Counted from the stretch's first letter, positions 1 to 9,183 are shown. The stretch is 64,000 nt of DNA from Bordetella parapertussis (GCA_943331005.2 CALQJX020000008.1:72916-136915); one strand, 5' to 3'. Made by a program: numbers and translations. The notes: generated by a model from the sequence alone, not told the origin.

Positions 1-808
1 ACAGGTGAGAGGCCATATTATCTTCTATACGTTTGTAAGCTACCGGAAGCTTGGCGGTAGCTGGTTTTGGGGTAGATGATTGAGAATTGTCTGAAGAAGA
101 CATTTCCTTTACCATCTGCTCTACCTGCCTCACAGACAGTCCGCGTTCCACGGTCTCCCTGAAGATGTATAACTGCTGTTCCACATGCTCCAGCCCTATT
201 ATAGCTCTTGCATGGCCCATAGTTATCTGCGCATCCCTTACCGCTTTTTGTATATCCGGCGGCAGTTTCAGCAGACGAAGATAGTTGGCAACAGTGCTGC
301 GTTCCTTCTTCATTCTTTCAGAAACCTGTTCCTGCGTCAATCCGCATTCGTCCATGAGCTGCCTGTAACTCAGGGCTATCTCTATGGCGTTCAGGTCTTC
401 GCGCTGCAGGTTTTCCAGCAGTGCCATCTCCAGTATACCCTGGCTGTCTGCCGTGCGTATATAGGCTGGTATGTCTGTAAGTCCTGCTATTTTAGAAGCA
501 CGCACCCTGCGCTCTCCGCTTATCAGCTGGTAGCTGCTGGGGCCTGTTTTTATTACTGTTATCGGCTGTATTACATCATGCAATTTGATGCTGGCAGCAA
601 GTTCCTGCAATGGCTGCTCCTCAAAATCCTTCCTGGGCTGCTTAGGGTTTACCACTATCTGATCCAGGGGTATACGCGCAATGGTATTGGCATTCTGCCC
701 CGACACCGCAGGCACGCCTTCTTTAGGCACCTGCATGTCTTCGTCTATGGTATCCAGCAATGCACGGATACCTTTTCCCAAAGCTTGTTTCTTATTGATC
801 TGCGACAT
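1..808 (-). CDS. parB: ParB/Spo0J chromosome-partitioning protein, 3' end cut by window edge
   Basis: This gene reads off the left edge, so the C-terminal dimerisation part is incomplete (269 codons visible). The reverse strand starts at an ATG at 808 with MSQINKKQALGKGIRALL, the usual ParB N-terminus. It then shows the ParB/Srx CTPase-type motif GERRVRASK, an ENLQREDLN segment, and a helix-turn-helix stretch (LTQEQVSERMKKERSTVANY). ParB binds parS centromere sites, loads as a CTP-dependent clamp and stimulates ParA during chromosome segregation. It lies 110 bp downstream of parA on the same strand, the normal soj-spo0J order. No parS-like 16-bp palindrome was noticed in the window. The family call is firm; only the missing end is unknown. 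Confidence 0.95.
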   Translation of the reverse strand, partial: MSQINKKQALGKGIRALLDTIDEDMQVPKEGVPAVSGQNANTIARIPLDQIVVNPKQPRKDFEEQPLQELAASIKLHDVIQPITVIKTGPSSYQLISGERRVRASKIAGLTDIPAYIRTADSQGILEMALLENLQREDLNAIEIALSYRQLMDECGLTQEQVSERMKKERSTVANYLRLLKLPPDIQKAVRDAQITMGHARAIIGLEHVEQQLYIFRETVERGLSVRQVEQMVKEMSSSDNSQSSTPKPATAKLPVAYKRIEDNMASHL

Positions 809-918
809 TTGTTATGTACTAGGAACTATGTGTTATGTAGAAGGATTTGCTCTTTTACAGACTGAATAAGATTGACTGCAAACTGCCGCCACCGTGTCTT
901 TCAGCCCTTTCAACAGTA

Positions 919-1725
919 TTATTCTGTTTCAAAGATCTTATCCTCGTTCTTTATTTTGGTCATGTTATTCTTCTGCAGTATTTCTTTACCCAGATTCAGG
1001 TAATTAACTGCACCTGTGCTTTCCGCATCATAAAGCAGTGCCGGCATGCCAAAGCTCGGAGCCTCTCCCAGCCTGGTATTGCGGTGCAGAATAGTGTTGA
1101 AGACCAGATCGCCAAAGTGATTCTTGATCTCTTCTACTACCTGATTAGAAAGACGCAACCTGCCATCATACATGGTCATCAATATACCTTCTATCTTCAG
1201 TCTGGAGTTGATCCTAGTCTGTACGATCTTGATCGTATTAAGCAGTTTACCCAATCCCTCCAAAGCGAAATATTCGCACTGTACCGGTATCACCACGCTA
1301 TCTGCTGCTGTAAGTGCATTTACCGTTATCAGACCCAGCGATGGCGAGCAATCTATGATGATGAAATCATAGTTGGCAATCACACTGTCCAGTGCCTTGC
1401 GCATCACATGCTCCCTGTTGGGCTGATTGATAAGTTCTATCTCCGCACCAACCAGATCCAGATGACTTGGCAACAGATGCAGATTCGGCGTTTCTGTCTC
1501 CAGTATCACCTGCGATGCCGGTGTTTCGTTTACCATGCAGTCATACAGACTTATCTGTATATTCTTCAGGTCGAAACCGTTGCCCGTAGTACTGTTAGCC
1601 TGCGGATCGGCATCCACAAGCAGTGTTTTATATTCCAGTACGGCCAGGCTGGCCGCAAGGTTAATGGCTGTAGTAGTTTTCCCTACGCCTCCTTTCTGAT
1701 TTGCAATTGCTATTACTTTAGCCAT
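919..1725 (-). CDS. parA: ParA/Soj chromosome-partitioning ATPase
   Basis: A 268-residue ParA-type ATPase. The deviant Walker A motif KGGVGKTTT is at residues 11-19, including the signature first lysine. A switch-like DADPQANST follows near residue 39, and IIIDCSPSLG (Walker B region) sits near residue 122. ParA binds DNA non-specifically as an ATP dimer and moves or positions ParB-parS complexes. The length and short N-terminus are those of chromosomal Soj, not of plasmid ParA with an added helix-turn-helix. The start is an ATG at 1725. It is followed by parB on the same strand, so the two form one partition operon. Chromosomal parAB often lies near the origin, but no origin was identified here. 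Confidence 0.96.
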   Translation of the reverse strand: MAKVIAIANQKGGVGKTTTAINLAASLAVLEYKTLLVDADPQANSTTGNGFDLKNIQISLYDCMVNETPASQVILETETPNLHLLPSHLDLVGAEIELINQPNREHVMRKALDSVIANYDFIIIDCSPSLGLITVNALTAADSVVIPVQCEYFALEGLGKLLNTIKIVQTRINSRLKIEGILMTMYDGRLRLSNQVVEEIKNHFGDLVFNTILHRNTRLGEAPSFGMPALLYDAESTGAVNYLNLGKEILQKNNMTKIKNEDKIFETE

Positions 1726-1834
1726 GTCTCTGAGAAGTCATTATAAATGAAGGGTGCACCGATAAATAATATCCATCCGGTCTTGCCGATAGCCTGTGCG
1801 CAGCGTGTATAACACACCTACACAGGTGTAATTT

Positions 1835-2515
1835 TTATAATTCTATTGTTTCACCAATCACCGGCAATATTAATTCTTTCCCTGCAGTTCTGAACTTTTC
1901 TTTTGCCGCTTCATGGTCTATTTTGATATATCCGAAGGTATCGAAATGAACACCTATTATTTTATTACATTTAATAAAATCAGAAGCTATCAGCGCGTCA
2001 TCAGCATCCATAGTGAAGTTGCCCCCTATCGGCAGTATTGCAAAATCGGGTTTTGCATACATCGGTATCAGTTGCATATCCATTGTCAGGCAGGTATCGC
2101 CGCTGTAGTAAAATTTCTTTTCGGTATCGTGAAACAGGAAACCACCCGGATTACCGCCATAACTACCATCGGGCAGTCCGCTGCTATGTTGTGCCGGTGT
2201 ATAATGCAACTTGCCGAATTCAAACCTCGCCGGACCGAAATTCATATGATGCCCCTTAGGTGCTCCATTCTTCATGGCCCAGTCCACTACCTCGTATGCA
2301 CCTATTACAGTAGCACCTGTACGCATAGCTATAGGCACCAGATCGGCAACATGATCTCCATGACCATGCGATACAAATATGTAATCTGCTTCAATTTTAG
2401 CAGCATCCACTATACCTGCCGCCAACTCATTACCAGTAATGAACGGATCGAATAAGAATTTCTTGCCACCTGTCTCTATTAGGAAACACGCATGACCATA
2501 ATATGTAAATTTCAT
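1835..2515 (-). CDS. UPF0173-family metal-dependent hydrolase (metallo-beta-lactamase fold)
   Basis: A 226-residue protein beginning MKFTYYGHACFLIETGG, the normal start of the UPF0173 (YtkL-like) family. The zinc ligands HGHGDHVAD lie near residue 55, followed by GGNPGGFLF, YYSGDTC and a late histidine in GVHFDTFGY. These place it in the metallo-beta-lactamase fold; the substrate is not known for this family. The reading frame stays open to a TTG at 2572, but that TTG is the -33 element of a well-formed promoter on the same strand, so the ATG at 2515 is preferred. It has its own promoter and is separated from the DoxX gene by about 80 bp. The molecular role is only general. Confidence 0.9.
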   Translation of the reverse strand: MKFTYYGHACFLIETGGKKFLFDPFITGNELAAGIVDAAKIEADYIFVSHGHGDHVADLVPIAMRTGATVIGAYEVVDWAMKNGAPKGHHMNFGPARFEFGKLHYTPAQHSSGLPDGSYGGNPGGFLFHDTEKKFYYSGDTCLTMDMQLIPMYAKPDFAILPIGGNFTMDADDALIASDFIKCNKIIGVHFDTFGYIKIDHEAAKEKFRTAGKELILPVIGETIEL

Positions 2516-2542
2516 GTCCTGAAAATTGAATGATAAGCTATG

Positions 2543-2572
2543 CAAATTTAAGTTTTGCATAGCCAAATCCAA
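2543..2572 (-). promoter_or_regulatory. Bacteroidota-type promoter for the UPF0173 gene
   Basis: On the minus strand TTG (2572-2570) is followed by exactly 19 nt and then TAAATTTG (2550-2543). This matches the TTG-N19-TAnnTTTG promoter form of Bacteroidota. Transcription would begin about 20-25 nt before the ATG at 2515, which supports that start over the upstream TTG. Confidence 0.75.
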
Positions 2573-2599
2573 AATAAGATAATGCTCTTTTCTGAAAGG

Positions 2600-3007
2600 T
2601 TAACTTTTGTCGACTGAATAGGCTCCGGCACCTATGAACATAAGACCGAAAAAGGCCGATGCCAGCTCCACAGCGTGCGCGATATCGTCTATTTTATAAA
2701 TATTAGTATAGTTGGCAAGAGCTGCAACTATAAAATTGATGACCAGCAAGAGGCATACCAGCCTGAACCATAGACCCAGCATACAGAAAAGACCGCCTAT
2801 TGTTTCGGTAATGGCACACATAAAACCCCAGAAGGCAGGCCAGAAATGTATATGCAGCTTGCCCATGGCCAGCCCCAGTCCGGCCCATGTTTCTGGTCCG
2901 CCTATCAGTTTGTCCTTGCCATGCAGTATCATCATGGCACCTAGTCCTATGCGCATGATCAGCAGCCCGAAATTCTGATATCGCCCCAATTTGCCAAATA
3001 TTGCCAT
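2600..3007 (-). CDS. DoxX-family membrane protein
   Basis: A small integral membrane protein of 135 residues from the ATG at 3007 (MAIFGKLGRYQNFG). The open frame continues upstream to a TTG at 3043, but the ATG gives the usual DoxX beginning. Four hydrophobic segments are visible: around LLIMRIGLGAMMILHG, FWAFMCAITE-like residues, VCLLLVINFIVAAL, and AFFGLMFIGAGAYS. The LHGKDKLIGGPETW loop after the first helix is the characteristic DoxX segment (HG..KL.G). Members are linked to redox balance or quinone-dependent functions, but the exact role here cannot be read from sequence. It follows the glycosyltransferase gene on the same strand with a short gap, so co-transcription is likely. Confidence 0.82.
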   Translation of the reverse strand: MAIFGKLGRYQNFGLLIMRIGLGAMMILHGKDKLIGGPETWAGLGLAMGKLHIHFWPAFWGFMCAITETIGGLFCMLGLWFRLVCLLLVINFIVAALANYTNIYKIDDIAHAVELASAFFGLMFIGAGAYSVDKS

Positions 3008-3049
3008 AGCCTGATGTTTATGTAAAGATATATTGTTTCGCAAACGGTG

Positions 3050-4195
3050 TTACACCCCACCCTTCTTGTGTGCTGAAGCATTCTTGTGTGCTATCATGGC
3101 ACCGGCAACAAAATCACCAAACTCCTTCCTGAATCGCTCATCAGAGAAACGTAAAGCATTTTCGCGCACGCTGCGGTGGTCTGTCAGTGGCTGCGCTTCC
3201 ATTTTGCGCACTGCCGCTATTACAGCATCCTCTGTCTGTTCAGCAAAAAGGTATCCTGTCACTCCATCTATTACAGTTTCCTTATAGCCACCATAGTCTA
3301 GCGCCAATACCGGTGTACCGCAGGCCTGCGCCTCTACACACATGATCCCGAAATCTTCCTTGGCTGCAAAAATGCAGGCTTTTGCCTCCTGCATGTATTG
3401 TATCATCTCTGCATCTTCTCTATAGCCCAGCCACTCTATGTTGGGGTGCCCCTTCAGCATTTCATCAAAACCCGATGCTCCCCATCCCTCTCCTATCAGT
3501 ATCAACCGTTTATCCGGCATCTGCTGAAAAGCTCTGATCACCATATCTATTTTCTTATAGGGCACAAATCTGCCGGGGCACATATAGTAGTCCTTGCGTG
3601 GTGCCTCATTCAGCCCGAACCTGCCTGTACGTACCGGCGGATAAATAACCACCGAATCGCGATTATAACTCCTGGCTATACGCTGCCTTATGTGTTCTGA
3701 GTTGGCAATAAAGAAATGAACCCTGCCGGCGGTAGCTACATCCCATTTGCGCAGCCATGCTACAAAACTTCTGTAAAACCACGATCCGCCCAGTTTATGA
3801 GAAGATGCATAGTCGTCATACATATCCCATATGGGACGCAATGGTGTATGACAGTAACAGATATTGGGTATTGACGGATCACTGCTGAAACCCTTGGCAA
3901 CTGCATGCGATGTAGCTATTGCCACATCATACCCCTTCAGCCGGAAGCGACCCATGAGCCAAGGCATTACAGGCAAAAAATAACGGTAGATGCTGGTTAT
4001 GAAGGGTATATACTGCAACAGAGAGGTGTGAACTTTCCTGCCTTTCAGTATAGTCTTTGTGGGGCCGGGACCAAACTTATTGAAGAGTGCATACACATCC
4101 ACATCGTCTTCTTTGTATACCTCTAGTATCTCTCCGGCTACTTTCTCAGCGCCACCGTTCGCATTGAACCAGTCTTGTACAAAAGCCACCTTCAT
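3050..4195 (-). CDS. Glycosyltransferase, GT4 family (GT-B fold)
   Basis: A 381-residue cytoplasmic or membrane-associated retaining glycosyltransferase. The N-terminal Rossmann half begins MKVAFVQDWFNANGGAEKV, with the glycine-rich loop (NGGAE) that contacts the sugar nucleotide. The C-terminal half carries GRFVPYKKIDMVIRAF, a typical GT4 donor-domain segment, and the EDFGIMCVEAQACGTPVLA stretch, which is the EX7E-type nucleotide-sugar signature. Donor and acceptor cannot be predicted, but cell-surface polysaccharide or glycolipid synthesis is likely. No polysaccharide cluster surrounds it. It lies upstream of DoxX on the minus strand, and the divergent MFS gene starts 103 bp away. Family assignment is strong; function within the family is open. 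Confidence 0.9.
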   Translation of the reverse strand: MKVAFVQDWFNANGGAEKVAGEILEVYKEDDVDVYALFNKFGPGPTKTILKGRKVHTSLLQYIPFITSIYRYFLPVMPWLMGRFRLKGYDVAIATSHAVAKGFSSDPSIPNICYCHTPLRPIWDMYDDYASSHKLGGSWFYRSFVAWLRKWDVATAGRVHFFIANSEHIRQRIARSYNRDSVVIYPPVRTGRFGLNEAPRKDYYMCPGRFVPYKKIDMVIRAFQQMPDKRLILIGEGWGASGFDEMLKGHPNIEWLGYREDAEMIQYMQEAKACIFAAKEDFGIMCVEAQACGTPVLALDYGGYKETVIDGVTGYLFAEQTEDAVIAAVRKMEAQPLTDHRSVRENALRFSDERFRKEFGDFVAGAMIAHKNASAHKKGGV

Positions 4196-4283
4196 TGTGC
4201 ATGCAATTTAGCAGTTTTATCCCTGCTTTCCGACTAAAACAGGCCTTTCGCCTGCCATCCGTAAAAAATTACATATTTCCGTT

Positions 4284-4291
4284 TAGTTTTG
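4284..4291 (+). promoter_or_regulatory. Putative -7 box of the MFS gene
   Basis: TAGTTTTG matches the Bacteroidota -7 form TAnnTTTG and ends 6 nt before the ATG at 4298, implying a very short 5' leader. No TTG at the ideal upstream distance was seen. Confidence 0.45.
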
Positions 4292-4297
4292 TAACAA

Positions 4298-5542
4298 ATG
4301 AAAAAAGATACCACCTCTATCCCCTTCTCCTCTTATCAGAAATTCGTTGTTCTGATTTTGGCACTTACACAGTTCTCTGTGATACTCGACTTCATGGTCA
4401 TGTCTCCCCTCGGCGATATGCTCATGAAATCCATGAACCTCACCACTTCTCAGTTCGGTCTGGCTGTTTCAGCATACGCCATCAGTGCTGGACTTTCGGG
4501 CTTGCTCACTGCCGGCTTCGCCGATCGCTACGACAGAAAGAAACTATTCCTTTTCTTCTACACAGGCTTCATAATAGGCACCTTCTTCTGCGGTCTTTCG
4601 CAAACCTACTGGCAGCTTATAGCGGCGCGTATTTTCACAGGTATATTTGGTGGGGTCATAGGCTCTATTGCCATGGCCATCATCACCGATCTGTTCGACA
4701 TTCATCACCGTGGTCGTGTGATGGGCTTCATACAAATGGGCTTTGGTGCCAGCCAGGTTTTAGGTATACCCATCAGTCTATACATAGCCAACCATTGGGG
4801 TTGGCAATCGCCTTTCATCATGGTAGGTTTGCTGGGCCTGCTCATTGCTGTGCTTATTGGCGTCAGGCTGTTACCTGTAACTAAACACCTGGAACTGCAG
4901 CAGGACAAAAGCGCTTTTAAACATCTGTGGCATACCATCTCCAAACGCAATTACAGATTCGCTTTCCTTACTACTGCATTATTATCATTAGGTGGCTATA
5001 TGATGATGCCTTTCGGCAGTGCCTTCGCTATCAACAACCTCAAGATCACCAACGACCAGTTACCACTCCTGTTCATGATCTCCGGTATCGGCTCATTGGT
5101 CATCATGCCCGTCATTGGCAAGGTCAGCGACAAGGTCGATAAATTCAAGGTATTTGCATTTGCCACCATCTGGATGTGTATCATGGTGGTCTTATACACC
5201 AATCGCGACGCCTCTCCGTTGTGGATCGTAATAACTTTGAACATCCTTATGATGGCCGGCGTTATGAGTAGAATGATACCCTCTTCGGCACTCATATCTT
5301 CAGTTCCTGCCCTTTCAGACAGGGGCGCATTTATGAGCATCAATGCATCATTGCAGCAGATCACCGGGGGCGTTGCCGCCGCATTTGCAGGCCTCATTGT
5401 GGTTCAGAAAGATAAGCTCAGCCCGCTGCAACACTACAACACCCTGGGCTACATCATCATTGCTATTTCACTGCTCAGCATGTATATGCTGTTCCGCATC
5501 AGTGCAATAGACAAAGACAAAATGAAAGAAGAAAAATTGTAG
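4298..5542 (+). CDS. MFS transporter (drug/metabolite efflux type)
   Basis: A 414-residue inner-membrane protein with about 12 hydrophobic helices. After a short hydrophilic start it reads FVVLILALTQFSVILDFMVM, the D-containing first helix of DHA-type MFS exporters. The loop 2-3 motif A appears as GFADRYDRKKLFLF (G-x-x-D-R-x-x-R-K), and a related loop VIGKVSDKVDKFK occurs in the second half, as expected from the duplicated six-helix fold. GIFGGVIGSIAMAIITD resembles the motif of helix 5. It should be a proton-coupled efflux pump of unknown substrate. It stands alone, with the convergent ABC transporter ending 44 bp further on. Confidence 0.9.
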   Translation: MKKDTTSIPFSSYQKFVVLILALTQFSVILDFMVMSPLGDMLMKSMNLTTSQFGLAVSAYAISAGLSGLLTAGFADRYDRKKLFLFFYTGFIIGTFFCGLSQTYWQLIAARIFTGIFGGVIGSIAMAIITDLFDIHHRGRVMGFIQMGFGASQVLGIPISLYIANHWGWQSPFIMVGLLGLLIAVLIGVRLLPVTKHLELQQDKSAFKHLWHTISKRNYRFAFLTTALLSLGGYMMMPFGSAFAINNLKITNDQLPLLFMISGIGSLVIMPVIGKVSDKVDKFKVFAFATIWMCIMVVLYTNRDASPLWIVITLNILMMAGVMSRMIPSSALISSVPALSDRGAFMSINASLQQITGGVAAAFAGLIVVQKDKLSPLQHYNTLGYIIIAISLLSMYMLFRISAIDKDKMKEEKL

Positions 5543-5586
5543 GCTACAGCTATAGAGGAATTGAATAAGACATTGAATGAAATGTA

Positions 5587-7362
5587 TTACAGTACTTCCT
5601 TCTCCTTCATTTGCTCTACTGCTGTATATAGTTCGTAATAAGCTCCTTTTGCGGCAATAAGTGCGGCATGGTTGCCTCTTTCGCTCACCACACCTTTGTC
5701 CATCACCAGTATCTCATCGGCCTTACGAATAGTAGAAAGTCTGTGAGCAATCACTATAGAGGTGCGTCCTTTTATCAGTGTATCTATGGCGTGTTGTATT
5801 AGTTGTTCGCTTTCGCTGTCTACAGATGAGGTTGCCTCATCAAGCACCAGTATTGCAGGGTCATAAAGTAGTGCACGGGCAAAGGAAATAAGCTGCCGCT
5901 GCCCCTGAGACAATGTGTTGCCGCGCTCCATAATATCGAAGTCATACCCACCCGGCAATCTCATTATGAACTCATGCATACCCAGCATCTCAGCCACTTC
6001 TTCTACCTTGCTTCTTGGAATATCCGCATTGCGCAACGTTATATTATCGGTTATGGTACCCGAGAACAGGAACACATCCTGCAGTACTATACCTATCTTA
6101 CTTCTCAGACTGTAAATATCATATTCCTTCAGGTCTTTACCATCTATCAGTATCTCTCCGCTTTCTGTTTCGTAAAGCCTGTTCAGAATACTGATGAGCG
6201 ATGTTTTACCAGCCCCTGTATGCCCCACTACAGCCATGGTCTTTCCTGCATCCAGCCTGAAAGAAACACCTCTTAGCACTGGCGTTTCTGGCTTATACCT
6301 GAAATGTACATTCCTGAATTCCACTGCACCCTTTATTGCATCAGCCTTCAGCGTACCATTATCCGGCAGGTGCTCTTCACTATCCAGCACAGTAAATACG
6401 CGCTCTCCGGCAATGATACCCATTTGCAGTACATTGAATTTATCTGCCATCATGCGCAGTGGCCTGAACAATAGATTCAGATACAGAACGAAGGCTATTA
6501 TATCTCCGGCAGTAGTGCCATAGTTCAGTATGCGCGATGCGCCATACCATACCAGCAAACCCAGCGACATAGCCAGTATTATCTCCACCAGCGGGAAAAA
6601 GACCGAGTATGCAAAAATGCCCTTTATATTGGCATCTCTGTGTTCCTTATTAATGGTGTTAAATTTGTCCAGTTCCCTTTCTTCTGCCGCAAAAGCCTGC
6701 ACCAGATACATACCTGTAAGATGTTCCTGCACAAAGGCATTGAGCGCGGCTACTGCATTCCTCACTCGCTGAAAAGACTTGTTCACCGCCTCCTTGAACC
6801 ACCATGTAGCCAGTATCAGCAGCGGAAAGGTGGCGAGGCAAACCAGCGTCAGTTTCCAATCAGTTACCAGCATCACTGTTATGATGGCCAGTATGGTCAT
6901 CACATCAGCTACAATAGAAATGATACCTTCCGAAAAAATATCGTTTATGGCTTCTATATCGTTTATGGTACGTGTAGTAAGCGTACCTATCGGTGTTCTG
7001 TCGTAAAATGAAATGTTCTGAAAAAGCACCTTCCTGAAAACCTTGTTGCGTATATCATTCACTACGGTTTGCCCCAGCCAGTTGGCTCTGTAGCTAAACC
7101 AGAAGCGCAGTACACTTTCCAGCAATAGCAAACCCAGCTGCAGGGCACTTACCCACAGCAGGCCCTTCATCAGGTTATTGCCTATATACTTGTCTACAGA
7201 TAACTTTATCAGGTAGGGACGTAGCGGTGATACTATCGCTAGTATTATGCCCAGCGTCATTACAAAATAGAGCGTCTTGCCATAAGGTTTCGTAAAAGAA
7301 AATATCCTTTTCAGCAATCCCAGATCGAAAGACTTCTTCTTTATTTTTTGTTCTGCTGCCAA
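5587..7362 (-). CDS. ABC exporter, fused permease and ATPase (MsbA/LmrA-like)
   Basis: A 591-residue half-transporter. The first 310 residues hold six hydrophobic helices of the type I ABC exporter domain (ABC_membrane). The nucleotide-binding domain follows, with Walker A GHTGAGKTS, Q-loop GIVLQDVFLFSG, signature LSQGQRQL, Walker B ILVLDEATSSVD and switch histidine in IVIAHRLS. It would work as a homodimer or heterodimer exporting lipid, peptide or drug substrates; specificity cannot be read. The apparent start is a TTG at 7362, only 3 bp after the prfB stop and with no ATG until residue 35, so translation coupled to prfB is likely. Such adjacency to prfB says nothing obvious about substrate. 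Confidence 0.93.
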   Translation of the reverse strand: MAAEQKIKKKSFDLGLLKRIFSFTKPYGKTLYFVMTLGIILAIVSPLRPYLIKLSVDKYIGNNLMKGLLWVSALQLGLLLLESVLRFWFSYRANWLGQTVVNDIRNKVFRKVLFQNISFYDRTPIGTLTTRTINDIEAINDIFSEGIISIVADVMTILAIITVMLVTDWKLTLVCLATFPLLILATWWFKEAVNKSFQRVRNAVAALNAFVQEHLTGMYLVQAFAAEERELDKFNTINKEHRDANIKGIFAYSVFFPLVEIILAMSLGLLVWYGASRILNYGTTAGDIIAFVLYLNLLFRPLRMMADKFNVLQMGIIAGERVFTVLDSEEHLPDNGTLKADAIKGAVEFRNVHFRYKPETPVLRGVSFRLDAGKTMAVVGHTGAGKTSLISILNRLYETESGEILIDGKDLKEYDIYSLRSKIGIVLQDVFLFSGTITDNITLRNADIPRSKVEEVAEMLGMHEFIMRLPGGYDFDIMERGNTLSQGQRQLISFARALLYDPAILVLDEATSSVDSESEQLIQHAIDTLIKGRTSIVIAHRLSTIRKADEILVMDKGVVSERGNHAALIAAKGAYYELYTAVEQMKEKEVL

Positions 7363-7365
7363 AGC

Positions 7366-8454
7366 TTATTGCTCCTCTTTTTCAGCCATCAGATAGGCCT
7401 TTATAAAATCATCCAGTTCACCATCCATTACCGGCTGCACATTACCCACCTCATGATCAGTACGGTGGTCCTTTATCATCTTGTATGGATGAAACACATA
7501 GCTGCGTATCTGCGACCCCCACTCTATTTTTTTCTTGTTAGAGTTTGTTGCGTTAAGTATCTCCTGGCGCTTCCTCAGTTCTTCTTCATAGAGCCTGCTC
7601 TTCAGCATGGTCATTGCTTTTTCCCTGTTCTCGCCCTGCGTACGTGCCTGCTGACATTCCACTATTATACCACTGGGTATATGTCGCAGCCTCACCGCTG
7701 TTTCTACTTTGTTCACGTTCTGTCCGCCAGATCCGCCGGACCTGAAGAACGCCCATTCCAGATCTGCAGGACTCACCTGTATATCTATGGTATCATCTAT
7801 CAGCGGATACACGAACACCGATGCGAAAGAGGTATGTCTGCGTGCATTCGAGTCGAATGGCGATATCCTCACCAGCCGGTGTACACCACTTTCAGCCTTC
7901 AGCAGGCCATAGGCAAATGCACCGTCAAATTCCAGCGTAGCCTGTTTTATACCAGCACCATCACCATACTGCACATCCACTTCACTCACCTTCCAGCCCT
8001 GCTTCTCGCCATACATACGGTACATGCGCATCAGCATCTCTGCCCAGTCCTGGCTTTCCGTACCACCTGCACCACTGTTTATTACTACCATCGCCGGCAT
8101 TTCATCTTCAGGTGCATTCAGCGTACTCTTGAACTCCAGTTCGTCTATCTCTTTTGTTGCCTTGTCATAGAGTTCCTGCACCTCTTCCTCCTTCGCTTCT
8201 CCTTCTTTCCAGAACTCAAAAAGCACCGCAAAATCCTCTACTGAGGCTTTCACCTTATCATAGAACTCTGTCCAGTATTTATCGATCTTTATTTCTTTCA
8301 GTATAGCAGTGGCACGCGCATTATCGTCCCAGAATCCGGGCGATAGCGTCAGTTGCCTGTCATTATCTATTTTGGCAAGCCTGTCTTCTATACGCAGAAA
8401 GCGTTGCAGATGCTGAATGCGTTCCCGCATTTCCTTCAGGTTTTCCTGTGTCAT
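7366..8454 (-). CDS. prfB: Peptide chain release factor 2
   Basis: RF2, 362 residues from the ATG at 8454, terminates translation at UGA and UAA. The RF2-specific SPF tripeptide is at residues 198-200 ([11 protein letters not shown]). The catalytic GGQ loop is at 243-245 ([11 protein letters not shown]), where the glutamine triggers peptidyl-tRNA hydrolysis on the ribosome. Many prfB genes contain an in-frame UGA near codon 25 with programmed +1 frameshifting. Here the equivalent stretch ([12 protein letters not shown]) is encoded in one uninterrupted frame with no TGA, so RF2 is made without frameshift autoregulation. A TACCTTTG box ends 6 nt before the ATG, suggesting a nearly leaderless mRNA. 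The ABC transporter follows 3 bp downstream. Confidence 0.96.
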   Translation of the reverse strand: MTQENLKEMRERIQHLQRFLRIEDRLAKIDNDRQLTLSPGFWDDNARATAILKEIKIDKYWTEFYDKVKASVEDFAVLFEFWKEGEAKEEEVQELYDKATKEIDELEFKSTLNAPEDEMPAMVVINSGAGGTESQDWAEMLMRMYRMYGEKQGWKVSEVDVQYGDGAGIKQATLEFDGAFAYGLLKAESGVHRLVRISPFDSNARRHTSFASVFVYPLIDDTIDIQVSPADLEWAFFRSGGSGGQNVNKVETAVRLRHIPSGIIVECQQARTQGENREKAMTMLKSRLYEEELRKRQEILNATNSNKKKIEWGSQIRSYVFHPYKMIKDHRTDHEVGNVQPVMDGELDDFIKAYLMAEKEEQ

Positions 8455-8460
8455 AAGGCG

Positions 8461-8468
8461 CAAAGGTA
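8461..8468 (-). promoter_or_regulatory. Putative -7 box of prfB
   Basis: The minus strand reads TACCTTTG (8468-8461), an exact TAnnTTTG, directly followed by CGCCTT and the ATG at 8454. Transcription would start at or within a few bases of the start codon. No well-spaced TTG -33 element is visible. Confidence 0.55.
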
Positions 8469-8544
8469 CGTGTAATGAACCAACCTGCCTACCGGCAAAT
8501 GGCACACATATTACACCACCAAAAATGAATGAAAATGAGATGTT

Positions 8545-9183
8545 TTATACCACCAGCACTCGGTTCTCACCACGTTCCAGCACCTGATATCCCGGAAACA
8601 CCAACCCGAATATCCGCTGCACAGTTTGCCATTCCTGCCAGTCGTTCACCATATAATTGAATGCAAGATGCCCGCCTGGAGCTACACTATCCCGGCACAT
8701 GGTCAGAAAAGATTCGCTGTACACAAACCGGGGCACATGCCTGCCATTAAAGATATCTATGAATACAAGATCATAATGTATCATATTGCCCATCATATAG
8801 GTGTGTGCATCCTCACATACGGGCTGTGCTTTCATACCTTCCGGCGCAAACTCCATGGCCCACTTCAGTATCAGTTTATCTTTTTCTACAAGGGTAAACT
8901 CCGGATCATGACCCTTTCTTATCATTACCTGCACCATACTGCCCAATCCGGTTCCCAGCACCAGTACGTTCTTTACTTCAGGCAAGAACTTCCTGAAATG
9001 GCGGCATACCATTCTTGCCGGCAGATATTTATCACCGTCAGAGTATAGCGCATCGCGGGTAGCAAGCTGCAGTCTGTTGCGGAACAGGAAAAGTTCCAGA
9101 TAGTCATCATCTGCACCGGTTACGCGTTGCAGCGATACCGGAACTATGAAACTCAGGATCTTCTTATGAAAAGGGATTTGGAT
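8545..9183 (-). CDS. Spermidine synthase-like methyltransferase-fold protein, unusual start
   Basis: The C-terminal two thirds show the Rossmann fold of the spermidine synthase family: VLVLGTGLGSMVQVM (nucleotide-binding glycine loop), LVEKDKLILKWA (acidic end of strand 2), VCEDAHTYM, and YDLVFIDIFNGRHVP. The first ATG in frame is at 9012 and would cut into the fold. Upstream the frame stays open to a TGA at 9196-9198 and reads family-like sequence (IPFHKKILSFIVPVSL, FRNRLQLATRDALYSDGD), but contains no ATG, GTG or TTG. An ATC at 9183 or 9177 would suit the alignment. Either a rare start codon is used or there is a sequence error. It follows plsY by about 19 bp. The amine-transfer activity itself is unproven; such short homologues are often not true spermidine synthases. 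Confidence 0.7.
   Translation of the reverse strand: MQIPFHKKILSFIVPVSLQRVTGADDDYLELFLFRNRLQLATRDALYSDGDKYLPARMVCRHFRKFLPEVKNVLVLGTGLGSMVQVMIRKGHDPEFTLVEKDKLILKWAMEFAPEGMKAQPVCEDAHTYMMGNMIHYDLVFIDIFNGRHVPRFVYSESFLTMCRDSVAPGGHLAFNYMVNDWQEWQTVQRIFGLVFPGYQVLERGENRVLVV

Noticed and set aside
847..1746. A 299-codon plus-strand open frame and a similar one at 185-865
   Set aside because: Both are antisense to the clear parA and parB genes and encode low-quality, cysteine- and tyrosine-rich sequence.
1..2600. parS centromere site near parAB
   Set aside because: No TGTTNCACGTGAAACA-like palindrome was noticed in the parAB region or elsewhere in the window.
7348..8244. A 298-codon plus-strand open frame
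   Set aside because: Antisense to prfB; no protein-like pattern.
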